Source: Brachypodium distachyon (lineage: Eukaryota; Streptophyta; Magnoliopsida; Poales; Poaceae). From it: DNA of 64,000 nucleotides. The stretch spans positions 27,789,584 to 27,853,583 of the forward strand of contig NC_016134.3 of NCBI RefSeq assembly GCF_000005505.3. The letters run 5' to 3'. The notes beneath the pieces were generated by a model that saw only the letters and a list, made by a program, of their open reading frames with translations, was not told the DNA's origin and made no database searches. Made by a program: the position numbers and the translations under genes. Of this stretch, positions 56,657 through 64,000 are shown piece by piece; position 1 is the stretch's first letter, and the number at the start of each line of letters is the position of its first letter.

Positions 56657-57160
56657 AAATGGTTTCCGATTTCATTCCACTTAACATTTTTTTTCTTAAA
56701 ACATAATAGCATGCAGAAGGGGTAACACCGTGGCAGCCGTGACAGGATGCCAATGACAGATGCCTTAGGTGGAGTGATCTCAGCCGGATCTCAGACAAAG
56801 TGCACGGGTGATGGAGGCAAAGCCGAGTCTGGCCAAAGTAGCGGCAATCGGTGACATGCAAATCCCAGCAAAGGCGAGAGAGGAGACCCTCCAATGAAGG
56901 AAGAAAACCTCTCGGAAATTCGGCGGTTAGGGTCGGGAGTGCTTGGTAGGGGAGTTCACTAAGGTCTAGGGAGGGGGTGTCTAGATTGACGGTCTTCGTG
57001 CGGAAGCCTGTGGCAGATGCCAGGTTATTTTTGGGGAAGATTGGCTGATGGTAAAAGAAAGAGGGTTGTTGGATCTAGATGGCAGGTCAATAAAACTGGT
57101 TGGAAAGGAAAAACTGTCTTGCGCATTATAGGTTATTTCTTTGTTTATCTATGCTACCAA
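56380..57160 (-). repeat. Left arm of a ~750-bp inverted repeat
   Basis: Pairs with 57300-58040. Clear anchors on the minus strand: CATCTAGATCCAACAA, CGAAGACC.TCAATCTA.ACACCCCCTC, CCGAGAGGTT.TCTTCCTT, TTTTGGTAGCA. Includes MITE copy 2 and the module spacer. Confidence 0.78.
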
Positions 57161-57299
57161 AATGAGAAACTAGTACAAAGTACAATCTATAATAATAATG
57201 AGGACACTCTCCGCACAACGTACCTATAACGCACGTGACTGTTTTTTCTTTCCAATCAATTTCGTACCTTAAGTTTGATAAACAAGAGAGAGGTTTCCA

Positions 57300-58040
57300 A
57301 TTTTGGTAGCATCTGAAAACTTAGGAACAACCTATTATGCACATGTCTTTTCATTCCAATCAAGTTTGTTCACCTTTGCATCTAGATCCAACAATCCTCC
57401 AATTTCTTTTACCCTCAACCAATCTTCCACATCTTCCCCAAGTATAACCTTGCATCTAAAGGTGCCTTCGGGACGAAGACCTTCAATCTAAACACCCCCT
57501 CTTGGACCTAACATCCGAGAGGTTATCTTCCTTGGTATGCTCTCCTCTCTCCCATCATTCGGGATCTGCATGTTGCAGGTCGCCGCGACTTGGGCCGGAG
57601 TCACATTTGCCACCACCACCATGCACGCATCCTCCGTGGATCCGCCTCAGATCCCTCCACCCGAGACTTTTTTGCTTGGCGTCCCATCGCGGCTGACATT
57701 GTTACCCCTCAAGGTCTGGCACTCAATTATATTTTCAGAAAAAATTGATGAGTGAAAACAAATTGGAAACCCGTTCCGGGCCTCTATGATCCAAAGGATT
57801 TTTGTTCGATTCTAGTCCTTTGAATTTTTCATAAGTGCATCGTTTGATTTATAAGATTGCAAACCATCGTTTGGTTCATCTGCAGGAAAAGTTCCATCCG
57901 TTCCGACCTCTTGGAAAGAATCCAACGTTTTTCTTATGCACAGCCAAACATCATTTGAATTTTGAAGCATTGACATGACACCTTGATCCTGCATTCTTTC
58001 TTTTCCTACGTTTCAAGAATCCTGCGAATGAAATGGCCCC
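57300..58040 (+). repeat. Right arm of the inverted repeat
   Basis: Mirror of 56380-57160 around about 57230, with a spacer of about 140 bp. Its outer end is MITE copy 3, after which the third F-box copy starts. Confidence 0.78.
57778..58040. mobile_element. MITE copy 3 (263 bp)
   Basis: GGGCCTCTATGATCC at the left; GAATGAAATGGCCCC at the right forms an imperfect inverted terminal pair. Uninterrupted copy, useful for defining the family. Confidence 0.55.
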
Positions 58041-58179
58041 CCTTAAAGGCCAGATAGCTTCTAGCTACCAGAGCTGTTATTGTGTTCACTTTGTGGTTCT
58101 GGATATTCTTAGAATCAATGGGGCCTCTCCTCCTTTTTTTCCGCTTGTTCTTCTCATGTTTCTCCTCTCTTGCATGGAG

Positions 58180-59507
58180 ATCCTCCCTATTCGACCGAAT
58201 GCATAAGGGTGTAACAACAAGAGAGGAGCTTAGTAGAGTGGCGAGGACCGCATTAGCACCCTTCCCAATGAGCTGAAGCAGAAGTTGCTCTCCTTGTTGC
58301 CCCCAAATGGTGTTGTGTGGAACTATATGTATTGTCCCGCCGGTGGTGCCACCTATGGAGGTCCACGCCCAGCCTTCTCTCTTACACCAGACCCAGGACA
58401 TGGTTGAAGAGCCTTGAAAAATAAAAGAAGTTCCTCAACCATCTGATTTTCCATCGCGAACTGTCACCTCTTGTGCACTGCCAAATCAGTCCTTATCCAG
58501 ATGCCGCCTGTCACGCATATCCATACATGGAAATGTTGATTTAGTTGCTTGAAATCAAAGTCTACAACGGTATTGGTGACAGAATAAAAGTAGACATGCC
58601 TCTAATGTCCCAACATTTGAGGATCTTAGATATTCATTTTGTTGATTTCTTTGTGGATATATACGTCCGATTTTCCTGTACTAAAAGATCTAAATTTGGA
58701 AGAATGTGGCATTTGTGACGTAGGACATGTTATACAAATCGCTACAGTGTTTGAGCATTTCTATGCCACGTAGATGATGAGATTCGGGTTTTGGTTCTTG
58801 CACCATGATATGTCCTATTACACTTCTATTTGACGAGTTTCTTGAAAACATGCCATTGCTAGAAACAGCTTACGTCCGGCTAGACATCAACAGTTCAGAC
58901 CATGGATATTGTACGGACGAAAGCTGTGTTGGTTGTCCTGTTGGCGATTATCAAAGTGTGCTTCCCAATGGCTTGTCCAATGCTCCCTACAACCCATGTT
59001 ACTTGTCTAAAATTTGCCCAAATATGGATGTATCTATGTTTAAAAAGCGTTTAGGTATATGTAATATTTCAACAAGTAATATGGGTCGTAGGGAGTAGCA
59101 TATTTACTATTGTTTCCACTCCTATCATTGTTTGCTATTCACGGGTTAATTTTGTTTGTTGTTTGTATCACCATCCATTCCTAGAGATGCATAAACACAT
59201 ACTTTATTAAGTTTAGGGATTATAATAATAAATCGTTCTTAACATGTGGTTTGTACTTTTCAGACTTCTGAACGTCGTGTAATTTGAGAATTTAGGATTG
59301 ATCAGTTACTATTAATTTCATCTAGGATTGGTGTGCGGTTGTGGACTTACATGTACGCACTAATTTCCATTCTCCAATAATGTCCTATCTTTGAGGAGCT
59401 CACACTTCAGTTTTATTATGTTGAGGTATATATGTTATGCGTGTGATGTTCTTCATATATCAATAATGGCACAATATATGCATGATTATGTTGATGACAC
59501 TACATAT
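58180..59507 (+). pseudogene. F-box/LRR pseudogene, module copy 3 (exon 1, intron, exon 2 equivalents)
   Basis: F-box remnant ISTLPNELKQKLLSLLP near 58240, then RWCHLWRSTPSLLSYTRPRT, LSPLVHCQISPYPDAACHAY, stops near 58415 and 58540, and LENMPLLETAYVRLD and SVLPNGLSNA. Intron-1 sequence matches 760-985 of the first gene. Exon 2 equivalent at 59325-59425 ends before GTATATATG. Similarity to the first gene stops at 59507 inside intron 2. This is the copy closest in structure to the left-edge gene. Confidence 0.8.
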
Positions 59508-61310
59508 TTAACCAGATCTTGGGCTCTTCGATCGCTGCATAATAACCAGTCCGCCGCCCATCAAATCTGTGGCTTTGCTCCCCACGACTGGATTTCTGTT
59601 GGACATGCAGATGCATCTGCACACGCACTGCGGACCAGAGCTTGGACGACGACCAGATCAACCACCTGTGTTTTTTCTCTGATCGATGAATCAATTTCCT
59701 CTTAACGGCATGCATGGATCAATCAGATGAATCATACGCGTCTGCACGGAAGAGCGGGGAAGATTTCAGACCAAGAGAAAAACGTACGTGGTGAAAAAAA
59801 GTCGATTGCATCTACTAAATTGTAAGTTGATTCTTTTCTAGGAATAACAATTTATTTTAGAAGAGCTATTGCATGTTCTATATCAGTGTTTTGGGTCAGA
59901 AATTACTATGTCAAAGATTGGCCTGTCAAAATAAATATACCTACTGTATGTGATCCACTACATGAAAAATCCAGCTATCAAATATTATTATCTTCACAAC
60001 AAACCCTTGACAAATTTGATCGATTAGAAAGTGTGGAGTAGCAAGAAATTTGTGCAGCTGTGAATCCATCGATCCATGACTAATCATGGACATATATAAA
60101 TTGAGCATGTGTCAATTATACATCAAAAGCACAATACGGAGCACTTTCAAGGCACGCCATGTTAATTAATTTGTTTCATCAAAATTATTCACAATTCCAC
60201 GTATAAATTATGGCTAAAATTTAGCAAGAAATCAATAACACATATCCTGGGTCTTATCTATTGATGGAGTCTGGAATCTGTTGAACATGAAAGCAAAACC
60301 GAAAGTACATCAGACTCACATTTGTTATCTACTAGTCCTGGAGCAAACAAAAACACGGTGCCCAACATATATGGGATATGTTTATAGGAGCAGATGGAAG
60401 GTTTTCCTTAGTAATATGGCTATGTGTAACGTTGAGACCAATTTGCTAATACACAAATTTGTCCGCATGGTTAATTATCTTCCAGCTGGTGAAGGCAAGA
60501 TTTATGCAGCCACCAGACATGTTAGAATCATCTCACATAAGCAAAAGCTTTTGTTTGTCACTTGTGATTAATTATTTTGTCTAATTGATAATCAAAGTTC
60601 CGTGATAGTTGAAGAAATTTTTCGTCTCATATATTGCGAAATGAACATTGTCAAGAACAGTTTTAAATAATTGCATTTCTATTCACCATGTCCATGAGAA
60701 AGAACAACAAGCAAAGTCTCGCGATGATATGGATAAAATAATTTACATTTGTTGCAGAGTGGATGTATCACATGGAGTACGGTTGGGGCTATCTTTATAG
60801 TTTTTCCTTAAATTTGGGAGTGCTTTTACTTCTACGGTGGTATTTAGATTTGTGGATAAAAAGTCATACCAGAAAGTTCCTTTTTATCAGTTTGTAACAC
60901 TTAAACTATCACAGTAGAGTTAAGTTCACGGTTAGCTTAACCAAATCACCCGTCATAAAAAGAGTACTCATCCATTACAAAATAGTACTCATATAACACA
61001 CAATTAGTGCCAAGCAAAAGAGGGAGATCAGGTGACTACATTGAGGTGGAGTCTCAGTGGCTGGCGGTTAATCAGTTACAAATCTGCTTGCACAAGGGAG
61101 AATGGTGACACATTTTGGCAAAAAACATGATGTTATGGACATATTGGTCAAACATCGGCATACTTTGACAACTAATAGGATAAATAATTATATTGTCAAG
61201 GTTTTAAAACTTAGACCACCGATAGTTTTGCAAAGGTTTGATTGGCTGTGTCAAAATCATATGGATAGATTTCTCAAATGCACTAATATACCAATTTAGT
61301 TTTTTATAAC
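59508..61310. other. Intergenic DNA, no gene seen
   Basis: AT-rich. The longest ORF (60281-60571, +, MNMKAKPKVHQTHICYLL) has no recognisable domain. Confidence 0.4.
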
Positions 61311-61552
61311 TATATTGTAGTCCCTTCATTCCAAATTACGAGGCATCATCATATCTCTTGATTTAACTATGATCGAGTCATCAAATAGACAAATAATATA
61401 TGAGTTATTGACCATAAAAATTATACCATCGGATACTTCTTTTGAATCAATGGTCTGACATATAACCAATATTATTTTATTAGTCAAACTGAATATTCAA
61501 ATGCATAAGTGTTTTATCGTTTGGAAACGAGATAGTAGCACAAACAGGGAGT
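61311..61552. mobile_element. Possible Stowaway/Mariner-type MITE
   Basis: Left part resembles CTCCCTTCATTCCAAATTA; the right end is ACAGGGAG, whose complement begins CTCCCTGT. The size (about 240 bp) and AT-rich core fit Stowaway. The TA target copy is not clear. Confidence 0.35.
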
Positions 61553-62959
61553 CTATGTTTTCAGAACAGTTTGAACTCATTCGGTTTGAAGGATTCTCAA
61601 AGGATTTTTATAGTACATCAACACTTAAGATTTTTTTTTTCTCATGTGTTTCATAAGAATAGAGATGCTAGATTCGTAAGGATTGCGTTCAAACTGAGTT
61701 AATTCATATGGATTCCAAGCATTAGGCGAGACCTCATTGAAAAATCTTAAAGATTGAAATGTATGTGACATTACAGTCTTCTACTTTTCCTATTTCTATG
61801 ATTTCCAAATCATGTGAACGTCCTAATAAGCCTTTTGTGTCCAGGCCCTGTTTGTGGCGGTATAGTTTTTATTCTATATCTCACATTGAAGATAAATCCC
61901 GAATTACATGGATGCTCACTAAACGTGGACTAAAAGATTATGTATTAACAAACACTTTTAGTCCATGCCCTCGCATTTGCGATGGCCACGGTGCTAGTTC
62001 CTTAAAAAAAATATTCTACTCTCTATCCAGACCACTAGCTAGCTCCTCTGTTTCTTTTTATGCTTGACGAATCGGAGCACTACCACAGCTCGACACAATT
62101 TAATACGTTAACATATTTGCTTCCTAGCTCGGTTCTGGCATTGTGCCTCCGCATGACATACGTCAATGACCGCTGGGGATGGAAAGGCAACGCGAGGAAA
62201 ACCAAATCATGAGCTGAGAACGAGCCAGTGGCAGTTGCAATCTAGTCCTCAAGGATGTATGTTGGTGGTTATTCGCAACACACTTTTGAGATGCTTAGAT
62301 CACTCTGCAACACTTGCACTTCATTCTTCCCGGTGTCTCCAATTCATACAGAATTATCCTCATCTAGTAGTGATTAGTGATAATTTAAATTTACTGGTTA
62401 AGTGCCCGTGCGTTGCAACGGACAAATAAGAAGAATGATGAAAGGATTAATGTGTAATCACTATTTATCACATAAAAAGTCATCGCTCTTATGTACATGT
62501 ACACATTCCAATTCCTTGAGACAAGCTGGGAGAAAAACAAATAATACAATCAACATGAACAATCTAGGTATATGGATCTAACTTCGTAGGGCATGACCTG
62601 TTGCATGCTTGAAACTGCAATTTCCTCGACTTTTTGCTCGAATATAACTTGTTCGTGATGAGCGGGTTCCTGTAAAATCTTGGAAATGCTCTGCAATATA
62701 CTGAGAAATCAAACTTTTATGCATATTAAAAAAATCAAATATGAGACTACACCAAAAAATGATATCAAAGCAAAAGCTAGCCTGCTGTCTTTCTAGCTTC
62801 AATGCTTAAAGGTACATGCACTCCCTTGAAACCTGCATCAGGGCTCTAGACCAAGGAACTCATATTCCAGCATGCTTGGCTACAATAAGCAAGTTGTAAT
62901 AGCCACGGGTAACTATTTTCATGTTTTAATATACCTAATTTTTTGAACCAAATGCGCAG
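61553..62959. other. Intergenic DNA with repeat fragments
   Basis: Contains GTGCCCGTGCGTTGCAACGG at 62401-62420, a sequence I have often seen in grass repeats, and GGCCCTGTTTGTGG near 61849, a possible DNA-element end. No gene seen. Confidence 0.35.
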
Positions 62960-63020
62960 AGTTCTCGTGTTCAGAAGCTGCAGTATATTGCAGAGCTTGA
63001 GAGAGGTCCAACAACTACAT
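62960..63020 (+). pseudogene. bZIP transcription factor exon remnant
   Basis: After AATGCGCAG, an acceptor-like site, the frame reads SSRVQKLQYIAELERGPTTT and meets GTGAG. This closely resembles the basic region to leucine-zipper start of plant bZIPs (RSRVRKLQYIAELER). No neighbouring bZIP exon could be found, so it is probably a single captured or relict exon. Confidence 0.45.
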
Positions 63021-63534
63021 GTGAGATCGTATTAACACATGTTTTTTTATTTCTGCCCAGCAAATCACTTTTGGCTGATCTGATATCTCCAAAATCTTCA
63101 GATCTTCAGGGAATGCCATTTAGAACGTGCGTGGTTTTAATTTCTTAGTGTCAATGCAGGTAAAGATGAGATAAAATATCATAAATGAACACTATCTTAT
63201 TGGCAAGCTGATTGGATCAGACCTGGCATGGAAGAATGCATTCACCGGACAGAGTTAGCTAAATTTGACACTTTCAAGCAGAGAGATGCACCAACCTTCA
63301 TCGATGTCCTTGTCATTACTGGCTCAATAGCAAAAACTGGAATACACCAACAGCCTCACAAGCACATGTCTTATCTGAACCTCAACAAATATCTACAACT
63401 GCATTGTCAGGTCCAAGGTCTAGCTTACACTTACATCTATAAGTAGTTCAACAGGCAGATTCTCCAACAGATGACAAGGACACAATGCAAACACCAGCGA
63501 AAATAATAGTTTGGGATATAAGTTTGTGTTATAC
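63021..63534. other. Unassigned region; possible minus-strand exon
   Basis: A minus-strand block near 63345-63258 reads FAIEPVMTRTSMKVGASLCL between AG and GT dinucleotides and may be an exon of the gene suggested to the right. Not supported further. Confidence 0.2.
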
Positions 63535-63621
63535 CTGATTTGTCACAAAGTCTTTCATCATCTCCACAAAATCCAAGCTAATCTCAATATGAAATATTAT
63601 ATCTTCATTCATGTTGTTTTC
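63535..63621 (-). CDS. Possible internal exon of an unknown minus-strand gene
   Basis: Between AAATGCAG and GTATAAC lie exactly 29 codons, starting ENNMNEDIIFHIEISLDFVE, with no stop and ordinary amino-acid composition. With 63795-63874 it suggests a gene entering from beyond the right edge. The two blocks do not join in phase directly, so an exon is missing or one call is wrong. Family not recognised. Confidence 0.3.
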
Positions 63622-63794
63622 CTGCATTTACAAAGAAGGTTATTTCCGGGAAGCCTCACATAATCCATGCCAAGAAACAAATTATAAACTTAATAATCAA
63701 CATCAGAGCTATGTCCCTGGTGTCAAAAATCGAACATATGGTTTGATAACTTCTCGTGATCGATGTGACACGAACAGAGCAGCAACGGTATTAC

Positions 63795-63874
63795 CATAAA
63801 ATGTTGTAGGTATGAAAAGGACATCAAAGTGATCAACAACCGGGCCCATTGAACAACCAACAGGCTCTGGAGCG
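63795..63874 (-). CDS. Possible internal exon of the same unknown gene
   Basis: Between TGTTTCAG and GTAATACC: APEPVGCSMGPVVDHFDVLF then IPTTFY, well-mixed and protein-like. 80 bp, so phases differ at its two ends. See 63535-63621. Confidence 0.3.
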
Positions 63875-64000
63875 CTGAAACATATTGACAGAAGCATAAT
63901 GATATTTTCTAGAAGTTTTCAAAATTATTGGCCTTGCAGCTTGCATGAGTAAAGTAACTAAAACAAATGCAAACTGCATAAGGTAAAGGGTGGTTATGAT

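Noticed and set aside
59500..59715. Short ORFs on both strands after the F-box copy 3
   Set aside because: Lie where similarity to the F-box intron ends; no motif or splice context.
63535..63874. A two-exon gene model at the right edge
   Set aside because: The two exon-like blocks do not join in a compatible phase. Kept as separate low-confidence calls.

Overview
This window looks like nuclear DNA of a large-genome grass, most probably Triticeae (wheat, barley or Aegilops). The reasons are an Angela/BARE-type Copia retrotransposon with its characteristic LTR ends, Tat-type Gypsy elements with an antisense ORF, grass-type F-box/LRR genes with introns, and the deep nesting of transposons. I see no prokaryotic features, CRISPR array or rRNA genes, and I recognised no tRNA gene. 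Organism and family names come from recognising sequence by eye, not from a database search.

Layout. Positions 1-2663 hold the 3' part of a four-exon F-box/LRR gene on the + strand that begins before the window. Positions 3045-46323 are one nested stack of mobile elements. The outermost is a small PIF/Harbinger-like DNA element (TSD TAA) with a minus-strand cargo gene. A minus-strand Angela-type Copia element (3622-45265, TSD ccggg/cctgg) split that cargo gene. Four later insertions then cut the Angela: a gag-only LTR retrotransposon (7114-11964), a compound Tat/Gypsy block (about 12011-32064), a Mutator-like element (32656-37727, perfect 9-bp TSD) and a Gypsy LTR fragment (about 38281-42855). 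Inside the Tat block a second, complete-ended Tat element (15387-25008) sits with a perfect TSD (cggcc). Where flanks survive, the host reading frame resumes across the inserts.

From 46324 to 64000 transposon density is lower. This part holds a 1.2-kb tandem duplication with a LINE in one copy (48485-50352), F-box pseudogene fragments (50826-51300), and three copies of a 'spacer + MITE + F-box' module between 53130 and 59507, the middle one inverted. A solo LTR (53639-54165), a bZIP-like exon remnant (62960-63020) and possible minus-strand exons near the right edge complete it.

How things work together. Apart from the F-box gene at the left edge and a 156-codon ORF carried by the Mutator-like element (36749-37219), almost every ORF belongs to a defective transposon. 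The two Tat elements have complementary defects: one keeps gag, the other keeps reverse transcriptase to integrase. Both carry an antisense gene with an 81-bp GT-AG intron at the same position. The least expected signal is an array of four ~108-bp repeats (19201-19640) whose hairpin stems differ between units but stay complementary.
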